64,000 nucleotides of DNA, from contig NC_063264.1 of assembly GCF_019578655.1 (NCBI RefSeq), positions 8,783,213 through 8,847,212 on the forward strand. The letters are read 5' to 3'. Source of the DNA: Ricinus communis (taxonomy: Eukaryota; Streptophyta; Magnoliopsida; Malpighiales; Euphorbiaceae). Positions within the stretch are counted from its first letter, which is position 1. The number at the start of each line of letters is the position of its first letter. The notes beneath the pieces were generated by a model that did no database searches, was not told the DNA's origin, and saw only the letters and a list, made by a program, of their open reading frames with translations. The translations under genes were made by a program, and so were the position numbers. This document shows positions 1 to 11,900 of the stretch, in pieces.

Positions 1-740
1 TCACAAACATAGACATTAGGGTAAAAGAAAGCCACAAAGAAACAATACAAGAGAAAAGAAACAGATATCAAAAGCAATTTAGGTTTCAATTACATGTGCG
101 CATGTGTAAAATGTACAAATTTCGAACAGTCTGAGGTCAGACCAAAGCAAGGATGTGAAGAGGAAACTACTAATAGCAAGAAATAGGATATCACTTATGA
201 ATGTAAACACAAACAAACAATTAATCCAGCAAACACAAAAGCAACCCTTTGTAGCAATCTCTGAAATAGCAGAAATCATTTCCTCCCTATTTATCAAAGT
301 TAAAACAACTTTCTAACGAATAGATTCAGTAAAATAAAGCAAACCTTATAACCCCAGTGTTATACAGTTCAAAGCAAATCCATATAAGCAAACTCTGATG
401 GCACCTGAAGTAAATTCGTACTTGGGACAAAAAAATTTCCTCATAATAAACTCCACCTTAAACCAAATCAAGTAGACATCAAATAAATATTCCAAATAAC
501 AGAGACAAAATGCTAACAGTTACCAATAGAAGTCCCGAAATAGATAAATAACCATGTAACCAAAAAATCTTCTCCAGTTATTCAAAAGCCTATTCGGTAG
601 CACAAGAATTTAAACAAAGGAAACAGAAAAAATCAAAATTTTCTGACAATTCTCTACAATTCAACGCCATAAGTTTTTTTTTTTCTTAAGAGTACAAAGC
701 ACCCCTAACTAATATATTAAAGAGAGATTTTTTTAGTTAC
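1..740 (-). other. Intron 1 of the ILR3-like gene (partial)
   Basis: AT-rich non-coding sequence directly 3' of the GTAACT donor of exon 1, read on the minus strand. I see no continuation of the bHLH protein here in any frame, so exon 2 should lie beyond the left edge. Confidence 0.7.
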
Positions 741-880
741 CTGACATTAGAAGACCCATTTAGGGTTTGGACAGGCCACGAGAAACCAGTAACAGGAACA
801 GAGAAATTGGCATCAGGAACAGGAATATCATCGATCAATCCATACTCTATCAGCCAATTCGTGTTTTCTGGGGACACCAT
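741..880 (-). CDS. ILR3: ILR3-type bHLH transcription factor, first exon only (partial)
   Basis: Seen: ATG at 880-878, then 46 codons plus 2 nt ending at a GTAACT donor (exon edge 741). The peptide starts MVSPENTNWLIEYGLIDD and contains FSWPVQ; both are hallmarks of the N terminus of Arabidopsis ILR3 (bHLH105) and its bHLH34/104/115 relatives (subgroup IVc). Known: these are nuclear factors that control iron-deficiency responses and were first found through auxin-conjugate sensitivity. The bHLH region, leucine zipper and stop codon are not in the window, because the gene runs off the left edge through an intron that fills at least 1-740. The sequence 5' of the ATG carries a GA run (about 1073-1091), normal for a plant leader or promoter. 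The position next to the kinesin matches the ILR3/ATK3 neighbours in Arabidopsis. ILR3 rather than a paralogue is supported mainly by that synteny. Confidence 0.85.
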
Positions 881-3273
881 TTCTTTTTCAGCCACCAAAT
901 TTGCCGGAAAATTGTCTCCGATCTTCCGGCTGCAGGAAAATTCCGTAGTGGTGATGATAGTATGGCGTGTTTGGCTGAAGAGAAAAAAAAAACGTTTCTT
1001 TAAAAGTCTCGATTCTTATTTCTTAAGGGAAAAGAAGATGCATCTGTTGTTTTTTTTTTTTTTCAGAAATTGAGGGAGAGAGAGAGAGAGGCGGGCGTGT
1101 TTGGTGCAGGTGTGGTGTGAAAGTTTCGTCATCGTTGCGCACTTGCCTGGATAAAACTGTTACTGGGCTTTTTCTTCCTCTTTCAAGCCCAATTTAAGTG
1201 ATGTCTTACAGTTACACCATGTTCCTCTATTTAATATTTATTTTCCAAGTTTTTTTCTTCTTTTTTCAAAAGCTGTCCATAAATTTCTGATAATCAAATT
1301 ATTAAACCTTAAAATAGTTTAATTTTATTTCTAAAATAGTTTAATTATATTCTTAAAATTTAAAAAATATAACAACCATATCTTTAAAATTAATTATAAC
1401 AGTATTGATTTTTATTTATCCAAATAAATGAAAGATTATTATTTAATAACTCTCATCACTAAAGAATAAAGTTAATATTTTATACGCACGTAGAAAAAAA
1501 AGAGTTAAAAAGATTTAAAATAAATTTCTTTTAGTATTTAAAACTAACTAAATTTTATTTTAATATTTTTTATTTAAAAAAATGTCACTGCTAATCATTT
1601 TCACAAGATTTTATCTTAATAATGTTAGAGTTGTCTTTTGAACTGTAAAATCTGGAGTTAGTTTCAATTTCATCCAAAACATGATTCAGAAGTGTATGCA
1701 TCATATGAAAATTAGACTATTCAAATTTACACATTGAAGGAAATCATAGCAATCGTGACTCAAAAAAGGCAAAAGGAAAAAGTTATCATTTTTATATTAA
1801 AATATTAATTTCGTTAAAAATATTATAGCTCTTAAAATTCTTTTTTCTTTTTTTTCTCAAGAGAATAATAAATAAGGGTGGAATTTAATTATTTCTTTCA
1901 TGGGGAGGACACGCAAAAGAGGGTCCACTCGAAACGTGTCTTTAAGTTTTATAAATAAAAATAATAAAAGAAAAAACAAAAAGTAATTCAAAGAGAGATT
2001 AAATAGTTGATACTTTTCAGCCAAACATTTGAAGCCATCGTTAGCGGGCAGTATCAGTTCTGTTTTCAGCATTTATACCATCTCAAATATGTCACTTCTG
2101 TTAGATTATGTTTGAAACAAAATTATTAATAACTAAAAATATTTATTAATTTATTTAAATTTTTAAATTTTGTATTGAATTGTCTTGTATCCAATCAAAT
2201 TTTAACTAGATTGCTGCTAATTTTAGTCTAATAAAATTATAAACTTAAATATAATAAATTTTTAAATATATATTATGGTTTCATAATAGTTATCTCGATA
2301 TAATGTATCTTTTTACTATATAAGAAGACGAGTATATAAAATGTAATTTTACTAATTTTTCGTATTTAATTTGAGTTTCTTGATAGATTTTGAAATCAAT
2401 TATAAATAAATTTAAATTAAAAAAAATTAAATATCTATTATGAAAACCGAACTGAACGATTATGAAAAACCAACATAATTCGAAAATAAAATTTTCTCTT
2501 TTATATTATAACAGGATTGTAGAAATTTAATTTTGAAAATATTTAAGATTGGATTTGGTTTGCGAGATTTTGTGACCCCTAATTTAGATGCTTTTGAAAT
2601 ACTTGTGAATAAGGTGAATAGAAGTGTGTCTCTATCTGCAACGTGAGAAGAGGACAAAGGATGCAATGCAAGCAGGATGAGATGCAGTGAGCCGCTTGGC
2701 CAAGAAAAGAAATGGAAAGGAATGGAGAAGACTTCAATAAACTCCCATTAGAGTTGTTTTCGGCTCAAATTTTTACATGTTTTTAAACTTTGAATTTTTA
2801 TTTTCTTATTTTTTTATTTTTAAATTTATATTTAAAAAAACTTGAATTCCATATAGCAATTTTAGGAAATAAATAACAAAAAGAAAGACGAAATATTCAA
2901 AAAAGAAAATGAAGAAAAAAATAATATCGAACCATTTATTTAAGTAACACATATCTATATCCTCATTTGTTGAATTCGCTGAATAACCATAAAACATATT
3001 AATTATAATATTTTATTAAAAATATAAATTTATTTATTTATTTATTTAAAATAAAATAGTGAACAAGAAAAGCACAATAAATGGTCTTCTTAGTGGGTAT
3101 CTGCTTCTGGTTTTATATTATTTTCTTAATACTTTTATGTATTTATTAATTACTAATGCACTATGAGCTTAGCTTCAGAATCATGCTCAACAATGCTATT
3201 TATTGATAGGACCTTTTGCAAATCTTTCTCATTGATCAAGAAAGCGATAAAAATAATTAAAGGCCTTAAGTTT

Positions 3274-3312
<39 letters not shown>

Positions 3313-4610
3313 AAAAAAGAAGTTAAACTTTTGGGACTTATTGCGCATTTAATATTTTTTAAAATTTTTAAAATAAATTCAGTTTTAAAATTATATTAAT
3401 CCAAAATTTGGGTAAATTTATATAAAAATGAACTGATATAATATACAAATAATGTTGAAATAATATTATCAAATCAATTTTACCTTTAAAATGACAAACA
3501 CGTTATATCTCGATAAAGTTTATTTATAAATCTAAAATTATATATTTTAAATAAAGTGAAATTTTTTTAATATTCTACAATTAAATTTGAAATTAACTAT
3601 AGCTAAATTAAATTTTTAAAAAATAAATAAATTTTTTAAATAAATTTTATATTAATAAGTCAATACATTTTATAATATTAAAATACTTCTTTTAATTCTT
3701 TTTTAATCCAATCAGTCATATAACTATTAGACCGCAGTATCTTCTAAATTTAACTCTTCACACAAAATTTTTTTAAAAAAAAAGTAAAACCAAATTTCAT
3801 TGAACTTGCACTTAGGAGCATGAATTACAATTAAAAATAATACTAATAATTAAAACCCTTTACTTTTTTCCTACATAATCATATATTTTCGTCTAGTATA
3901 TACATTAATTAAACAATTATCGTTAAAAAATTAATCTATTATAAATTTAAAAATAAAAACACTAATATCACCGCAACAGTCGTCGTTCGATTGAAGGCTT
4001 TCTTGTCCACCACCACTTCGAGCATGATGGAGATTACATAGATATGAGATTTCTTATAATCTTTCAAGAAGAGAATATGTGAAATTTTTTAATTTTTGCT
4101 TATTTTAAATATAATTCTTTTAGAAAAGAATTCTCATTTAATATTACTGTATTATTGTTTTGAGTAAAGAATTTATAATTATTTTATAAAATTTTATATT
4201 TTTCAAACTGTAATATTGATACCATTGCATTTTGATTTAATTTTTTTGAACAAATTTTATGTTTATTAAAATCATACCTATTTTTTCAAATCGAGTTATT
4301 TTGAAAAAGATGAAATTAGAAAATAAAAAGAAGTTAAAATCATATACATTTGGCTTCCTTTTACCATGATAAAAGAGAAAAGGTATCCAATTCTTGTGCA
4401 CATTATATAGTTCATTTTGCACGTATGTATACCATCACAAAACTTAACCAAGAAACAATTTCCATTCTTCTAAGAAGCAAATCAAACCCAAAACATACCC
4501 TAAAAAAACAAAATAAAATAAAATAAAACCCAAAACAAAAGCTATATGGCTATTGAGAGACTAACAAGCTCCAATTTACATTAATCACAACTTTTTTAAG
4601 ACTAATTTAA
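881..4610. other. Intergenic, ILR3 promoter side, AT-rich
   Basis: Up to about 1200 this is the ILR3 leader and promoter: pyrimidine-rich stretches and a GA repeat. From there to the 3' end of CXXS1 it is very AT-rich, with many stop codons in all frames and a TA dinucleotide run at about 3277-3310. A short GC-richer patch at about 3970-4050 shows no coding sense. I see no gene. Confidence 0.6.
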
Positions 4611-5812
4611 TTAAGTTTTGCAGGCACGAGCAGATAAAATAAACCCATGAATCCTTTTCTTTAGCTCAATCGGATTGGCCCCTACAACCCTATCACTCAC
4701 ACTTCCTTTTCTCATCAATATAAATGTTGGCATGGCCTTCACCTCCATTTTCATAGCCACTCCCTGATATTCATACACGAAAAATTAAAAAGAATAATTA
4801 TTAATTAACTAGACTTAAGTAAGAATTATCTTTAGCCACAAAAACATTAAAAAAAGAAAAAAAGCTTTTTTCTTTTTTTTTTTGTTAAATTATTATATTG
4901 TAGGTCAAGTGGCAATTTTATATATATATATATATATATAGTGAAAATGGCATTTTAATAATTGTGTTTGTGGTTGTGGATAATGTTTTTTTAGGCTTAT
5001 GTCAAGTGGTGTATCTAAATAATTAAAATAATGTGAGATTGGATCATAGTTTGACTTATTTATTGCAGAATGAGAATTTGGGATATATGTTCTTTTTTAA
5101 TTCTTTTTTTTATAAATATATACCTTGTCAAGTAGATTTGGTTTGTCTTTAGAAGAAAGAGCTCAATTATTTCTTTTGCATCATTTATATACTTGTTTTC
5201 TTTTAGAATTTTTTTTTTAAAAAAAGCATCAAAAGTAGAACCTAAATCATTTTGTGAAGAGGATAATATAAATTCAACCAAAAATTTACCTTAACCTCAT
5301 CAAAATCCACAGTGAGAAACAAAATATCTTGATAGCTCAAAGCTAGTTCCTCAAAGAAAGGATTCATTGCTACTGAAGGCATGCACCAAGAAGCTGTAAA
5401 GTGCACCACAATCTACAATTTACCCCCCAAAAAAAGTTTAATTATATTATATCCAAATTTATACTCATACATATTATATTATGGCTGATTTCAGACCTTA
5501 TCTCATACATTTATATTTCTCTTCCTACACAAAAAAAAAATGACAAAATTCGAACCCTTTCATATAACAAAATTCGGATCGATTTCCTAAATATATATTT
5601 AAACACTTGAATTCAATTATTTAATCACTTTAACTTTGCAATTTTTGATATATCTTAATACACATCATATCATATATATATGCAAGAAGAAAGAATGGAA
5701 AGAATTGTCTTACAGGGCAGCCTTGATTGGTAGCTTGAGTGATGAAGAAATTCCATGATTCCTCTGATTCTACTTTCACAACTCTAGACTTCACCTCTCC
5801 ATGTCCATCCAT
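4611..5812 (-). CDS. CXXS1: Monocysteinic thioredoxin-like protein CXXS1
   Basis: Three exons: 5714-5812, 5290-5412 and 4611-4763, all joining at phase 0 with GT-AG borders, giving 124 aa. The active site is WCMPS (about residues 42-46): the second cysteine of the usual WCGPC is a serine, which defines the CXXS subclass of plant h-type thioredoxins. The family cis-proline is kept in KAMPTF (about residue 86). Known: CXXS proteins cannot reduce disulfides by the two-cysteine route and have been reported to act in isomerase or mixed-disulfide chemistry. There is no transit peptide, so a cytosolic location is inferred. The two introns sit where plant thioredoxin h introns sit. The gene is head-to-head with the PsbQ-like gene across about 1.9 kb. 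Alternative: another thioredoxin h paralogue, but the CMPS site makes CXXS1 the best fit. Confidence 0.93.
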
Positions 5813-7683
5813 TTCCTTTTTCTTCTTTCCCTTTTCTTTGTATTTGAGAATTCGGTCTATTTATAGAGGCTTGGACCAAATTCTGTGTTGGGTAACATAA
5901 ATGGATATGCTGCACTGCCAGCCCTTTCTTTAATTAATGTTTCCTTATTTTCCTCACTGTAGATTGTTTAGGATTAAGGTTGTATTATCCGAAGAAGATA
6001 GGACTAAATTTGTTAATGTAGGACCCAATATTTGGCTTCTACTCATTACTTATTCCAACATATAATATCCACAGGGGATAATTATCCATTTCCATGTCAT
6101 CATAATCATTAGGCTTTAGTTACTTATTTTTCTTCTCAACAATCTCCTATTTTGTTAGACCTTACCCACAGTATACAAAAGAAAGTAATCTCTATTTCAA
6201 AGATGCTAAGACCCTTTTAATTATTATTAAATGCATAATGCCAATTCTCTTTTTATGGACTAATTCAATTTAATTAATCTGTCAAAATAATGGAAAACTC
6301 AATTTGATTAATAAAAAGATTCCTGCCTCATCAAAATTTAAATCCCTTTCATGCATTGCAAAGTGGAAAATTGGAATAATTATATCAATACTGCTTAATT
6401 TCGCAATTAATTTTAATTTTAATTTATTTAGTTTTAATTATATTATAATTTATCTATCTTATTTAATATAAAGTTGACAAGTCAGTGTGAAGATGAATAA
6501 TGAGAAAATTATGATTAAAATGGAGAAACGCAATATATCAATTTTTTAATGACAAAAATTATGATGAATTAAAAGTTAATAACTATTTCAAAATTAATGA
6601 ATTTTTTTCTTAGTTTGATATAATTATCTCGTGAAAATTAGATTAAGTCAAAGAAGAAATATATTTTTTTTCTAAGAAAAAACATGTCATAATTTAAGAG
6701 ATGTGATATGAGATCAAATATCCAAATTCAGAGGATTGACTGCAAATTATTTGCTTCCTAATTTAGGATAGACAAATGAGTTGTGAAAGAAAAAAATGTC
6801 CTATTAGGCATAATCTGGAACCAAGATATGCATCATGTCAATTTCTTGCTCTTATTCTTTTGAACAATATTTCTTGCTCTTATTCAGTTAAGCACAATTA
6901 TGAAGCTTAAGGAGAGAACTGCTGTTGAAGCTCTGTATTACTTCTGTCTCCTTGTATTCAATGAATTTGGATTTATGGGAAAGTAATTACAGTTTTGGCA
7001 TTGGCATTGCCTGCCCACAAAAATTTGTGAAAGAATTCATCATTATATTGGCACACATGTCATTGGATTCTGCTTTATAGTCTATCCAAGTAGTACCCAT
7101 CTTCTTTCTCCATTTCTAATGCTCATAATTGTGATTATTAAGGGTTATGCTGAGTTACAATACATTATACAAAACACTGCAAACAGTAAAGTCCTCTTAA
7201 TAGGTACAATTCTAAGAATTCAAACTTATGATTTTTTACTAGAAAAATACTTTGAGATATCTAAACAGTATGATACTAGACAGCTACATCACGGATAATT
7301 TGTAAAATTTATAAATTTGATATTTTAATTATAATTTAATTGGGATAGAACTGAAAACTATTGCGTTCCTCAGGGGAACAATAATAGAATTCAGCACTAT
7401 GCATTATTTGAAGTGGATAGTGAATATGAGTTTATGCTAATTGTGTAGTAGCTCTCCTTCATTTCCACAGGGGTATAATTGAAAAATATTTATGGTTTTT
7501 CAGTTAAAGTACAATATCCAAAAGAATATAGTCTAAAATTTGAGTCTCAGAACTGATTACAACAAAATGTCAAAAATGTCCTCAATAAGGATATCCTTCT
7601 GGTGGTCAGTAGTAACTAACACTTGCTTGAATGGATATAACTGAAAGTCCTGACACTTGCACTCTTCACTCAATTGTTATTCA
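5813..7683. other. Divergent intergenic region between CXXS1 and the PsbQ-like gene
   Basis: About 1.9 kb lying between two start codons that point apart, so it should hold both promoters. Reading minus, a TATA-like TATAAATAG lies near 5858-5866, about 50 bases upstream of the CXXS1 ATG. No further gene is seen. Confidence 0.5.
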
Positions 7684-8545
7684 ATGGCTCATTTAGCAAA
7701 CTTAAATGGTATCAGTGAAAATTGTCCTGCAATACCGAAGATCACCAACAAGCAAAGGACCAAAAGAAGAGCAAATATAATAGGACTGTTAGGCAAGAAA
7801 CAAGTTAACTATGAAGAACATCCATTGCAGACTACAAGAAGACTAGCATTAGGCCTTGCTTCAGTAGCTCTTATTGGAAATTCTGGTAATGGAGTCTCTC
7901 ATGCTGAGGATAACGGCTTCTGGCAGCTTGATTTCCCTTTGATTGTGCCTTCTGTTGACAATAGTAAGCTTTCTGTGCATAGTTTCCTGCTTCTTTCTCT
8001 TACAAACTTGCAGAGTTTCTCTACTGCAAAATGGATACTAATGTCTGTGTAACGCAGAGCTTGCAAATGAGAAAACGGGTACTCGTTCATTTCTCAAGAA
8101 AGGGATCTACATGGCGGATATTGGTGTTAAAGGGAGCATGTACAGGATAAGGAAGTGTGGTTTTGATCTTTTGGCTCTGGAGGATTTGATAGGACCAGAC
8201 ACTCTAAACTATGTGAGGAAGTATTTGAGACTCAAGTCCACCTTCATGTACTATGATTTCGACAAAGTTATCTCTGCAGCTCCTGTCAGTGATAAGCAAT
8301 CTCTTACTGATTTAGCTAACAAATTGTTTGACAACTTTGAGGAGGTAATGTGATTGCATAAGAGCTCATTCTTTATAAGCCTGAATTCTTATCAGCTTTG
8401 TTGAACTGATTTGTAAATTTGGCGATGATATTGGCAGCTTGAAGATGCTTCAAGAAGGAAAAACCTGCCTGAGACAGAATTAAGTTATCAAGGCACAAAA
8501 GTAATTCTTCAAGAGGTCATGGACCGAATGCCAGATATGATCTGA
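7684..8545 (+). CDS. PQL3: PsbQ-like thylakoid lumen protein (PQL3 type)
   Basis: Three exons: 7684-7963, 8058-8344 and 8438-8545, phases 1 and 0, giving 224 aa. The start is the ATG at 7684; an in-frame TGA at 7651 excludes anything further upstream. The N terminus is basic and hydroxylated like a chloroplast transit peptide. It is followed by a twin-arginine lumen signal: [16 protein letters not shown], then a small-residue site around SHAED (residues 48-75). The mature part is a helical PsbQ-like domain with a conserved block near [10 protein letters not shown] and KSTFMYYDF. Known: PsbQ-like proteins PQL1-3 are lumenal and linked to the chloroplast NDH complex and cyclic electron flow rather than to PSII itself. 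The choice of PQL3 within the family is from recall and less certain than the family. The gene is tail-to-tail with the kinesin, about 420 bases apart. Confidence 0.85.
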
Positions 8546-8969
8546 AGGATTTATCTATTGTCAACATCATTGGTTAAGTCATTACAGTTACTCTCATTTG
8601 CTCTTGAAATGTATTTTGGCCTTAAAATCTGTTTTTACATTTGTCTGGTTTTGATTTCAAGTAAATGCATAAAATGATACAAGCAAATCCCATCAGTATG
8701 AATAGTGTAATGCAACAAGAAAATGTGGTATGACTCATTCTGAATAACATAGTAATATAATACAAATTTAATGACAAGGGTAGGGCAGCCTTTCCAGATT
8801 TAATTCGTCAGTAGCTCATGGACAGGCTTTCCTGGTGCAACAAATGTTCACTATACATGTTATAATCAGCTCAGGTTAGGATGATCACTCTTCACTTTCT
8901 CAAATTATAAATACTCAGTGATAGAGATAGTATTCTGAAGTAAAACTGAAACCATTATTTTGTTAAAAA
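8546..8969. other. Convergent intergenic region, 3' UTRs of PQL3 and kinesin
   Basis: Only 424 bases separate two stop codons facing each other, so the 3' UTRs probably fill it and may overlap. No ORF or structured element is evident. Confidence 0.6.
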
Positions 8970-11900
8970 TCAGCCCAAGCTCAAGCGAGAATCTGATGAC
9001 CGCATGACGGTATGACGCCGAGGAATTCCTATCTCACAAGCATTGACCCTGGCAGCAAACCGGAGCGAGCATAGTGACTCGCCCATTGAAGAGGGATCAG
9101 GAGAGATGTTCACAAACATCAGGGTCTTCGAGTCCCCGCCCAAACATGGCTGAATGAACATGGTATAGAAAGAACGACAACATTAAGATGATTCAGAACA
9201 CCAAAGTAATACTAAGACATAGTATAGTTCATATGTAAGCCGAAAAAGTCAACAGTAAAACTTAGGTACTTTGATAAACCAAGGTAAGAACAGATAAAAA
9301 ACTTTCATAATTAACATCAGAACTTTATTTGTGAAGTTCTTTATACTGCATCGAAGATGAAAATACTTCAAACATTGGAAAGATACAAACTTAACAGAGC
9401 CTCTTAGCATGAAAATCTTGCAAGCTTATTTCAAAATAGGCAAAAAGCAAGTGCATGCCTCTGAACTTATATGTATTAGTCAATTTAATACTTTAACTTT
9501 ATTTAACCTACCAGACAACTAAATCTTGCAAGCTTATTTCAAAATAGGCAAAAAGCAAGTACATGCCTCTGAACTTATATGTATTAGTCAATTTAATACT
9601 TTAACTTTGACTTAACCTAACAGACAACTAAATTCTTATTTTTAATTTTAAATACCTTTAACTTTCAATTTTAACCTAACATTTTCTAGTAATATTTAAA
9701 CACCTTTGTGGAATATACATGGATGTATTGAATGAAAACACATGTCAAAAAGTGTTAAGATATCATAAAAAAAAACACTTCCATGTGTCGGTTAGGTTAC
9801 ATCGAGAGTTAAATGTTTAAACTGACTAAATAGCCAAAGTTCAAGGGCATATAATTATACATTTGGCCTTTCAAGATATATTAAAGGGACACAATACCTC
9901 TAGAACTGAGTCTGCTTGCATGACATTTTGCAATTATATATATATTCCATACACAGTCAAAAAGAACGTAAGCTATTACCTGAAGAAGATAAGTGAGCTT
10001 TGAGTTTCTAAATGGCACATGATCTTCCTTCTTTGCCAAGGCAAAGATAACATCACTTAAAGATGATAAACTTTTATTGATGGCCTGTAATTATAAAAAG
10101 AAATTTCCAAAGAAGAAAGAGGAAATTAATTGATTGCCAAAAGCATATAACAGAAAGCAAGTAAGAAAGACATTATAATAATAAAAGGTATAAGATAAGT
10201 CAAATTACTTGAGTTTCTTTCAGTCTATCTCCAGTTGAACCACTCTTAGAGAGACGCTCACTCCCAGCAAGATCAATAAGATTCAGGATGCCTTGTACTT
10301 GTTGGTCAGTGCTCTATTAAATAACAAACATCCAATTAGAAGGATAGATAATTTTAAGAAAAAAAATCTAGCAGCTACAGGCAAGGATGCCATTACCTCA
10401 TTCATTCCAGATATTCGTAGTGTGAAAACAAAGTGACTTCTAGACGATTGTTCGTTCATCTGGGTCTTGCCAACAGACCTGCAAGGTATAATCAAAATTA
10501 TTGTTTGCAGATGTAAATTCAAAGTAAACAAGTTGAAGTCCACTCACTGCAGTTTATCTTACTTCTTTGTAGTGAATGTATCAAATGAGTTTCTCTTTCT
10601 TTGTTTTATATACCCGGTTAAACCTTTCCTTATTAACTTTTGAATCATCAATAAGAAGTAATATATTTCTCAAGCATGCAGAGTATATCAATATAAAAAC
10701 CAAGAAAGATGATTAAACTGACATCCAATTTTGAGGCGCATTTCTCTGAATACATATACAAGCAAAAAGGGCTAGAGGAGGATTTGTTTACCTGCTGTTA
10801 GCAGCCCGATCTAAGAGAAATGAGACCTCCCTAGTGCTGCGAACGTCCACAATTGTCAGATCAGAGACATGTGTGTTCCCGTTGGCATCATGTTTGATAG
10901 CATATTGCTTTCCATTAGTACTGTTTTCTGTTCGTGATGAGTCTCGATTTGTTGACAACAGATCACGAATTGTTTCATTGTATATTTCTAACATTGAAAC
11001 CTGTGATTGTTTGTAGGAATAAAATGTTAAATCACAACAAAAACTGGATATTGTGTATGCATTTCATATTTTGTACCAGTGTAAAATCCAAACATTTTTA
11101 TCATTACCTGCATTTCATATTTCCAACCTTGGGACTGAAGAGATTGCCTAGTTTGGAATATTTGTTCCAATGACCGGGGAATCAATCCCTTCTGTTCTGA
11201 GTCCCCTGGTTTTCCCATCATGGTGTAAGTTTTACCCGAGCCTGTTTGGCCATAGGCAAAAATGCAGACCTGGAAAAAGAAAGATGGTGTAATTCCATTT
11301 TAATCATAGATTGCATTCACTAGTCAGTCCAAACTTTTGCACCAAGGTACCAACTCAAAGAAACTAAGATATGAAATTGGGTTTCAAGAACAAATAATTA
11401 AAGCTTCTTAAACTGCCACAAACAGCAAAAGAAAAAAGTTATTATGTATAGAAGCTCATGTTGCACCAAATTCAATAATTAGTTACAATCAGCCATATAT
11501 TGGTTTCTGAAAGTCTAATGAACAAAGAAGGAAGCTAGATAAATTACCTTATAACCATCAAGAGCACTTTGAACAAGCTGTGAGATTTCCACAAAAACAT
11601 CTTCTTGGGATGCATCAGGCGTAAAAACTTTGTCAAAAGTGAAAGGATAAGTTTGCCCTGCACACAATAAAAAGTAAAATAAAAGTTCTCACTATCAAAA
11701 GTCAGTGTGAATAAGAGAAAAGAATGGAGTTGCAAACAAAAAAAGACAGTGACTTTTGTATAATGTTTTTGCACTCCTACCATTTTGCTGCAAATCAATG
11801 CCTCTTCCAAGAAATTCAGTTGTTGTGGGGTAAGATATAAGCTTGCCTTCAGCAGAAGGACTATCGTCAGGCAACAGAGGCCGCACTCGACAAAATACAC

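Noticed and set aside
807..1073. Plus-strand ORF of 88 codons over the ILR3 exon
   Set aside because: It is antisense to exon 1 and its leader, with a Phe-rich tail from a T run. The minus-strand reading is a known protein start.
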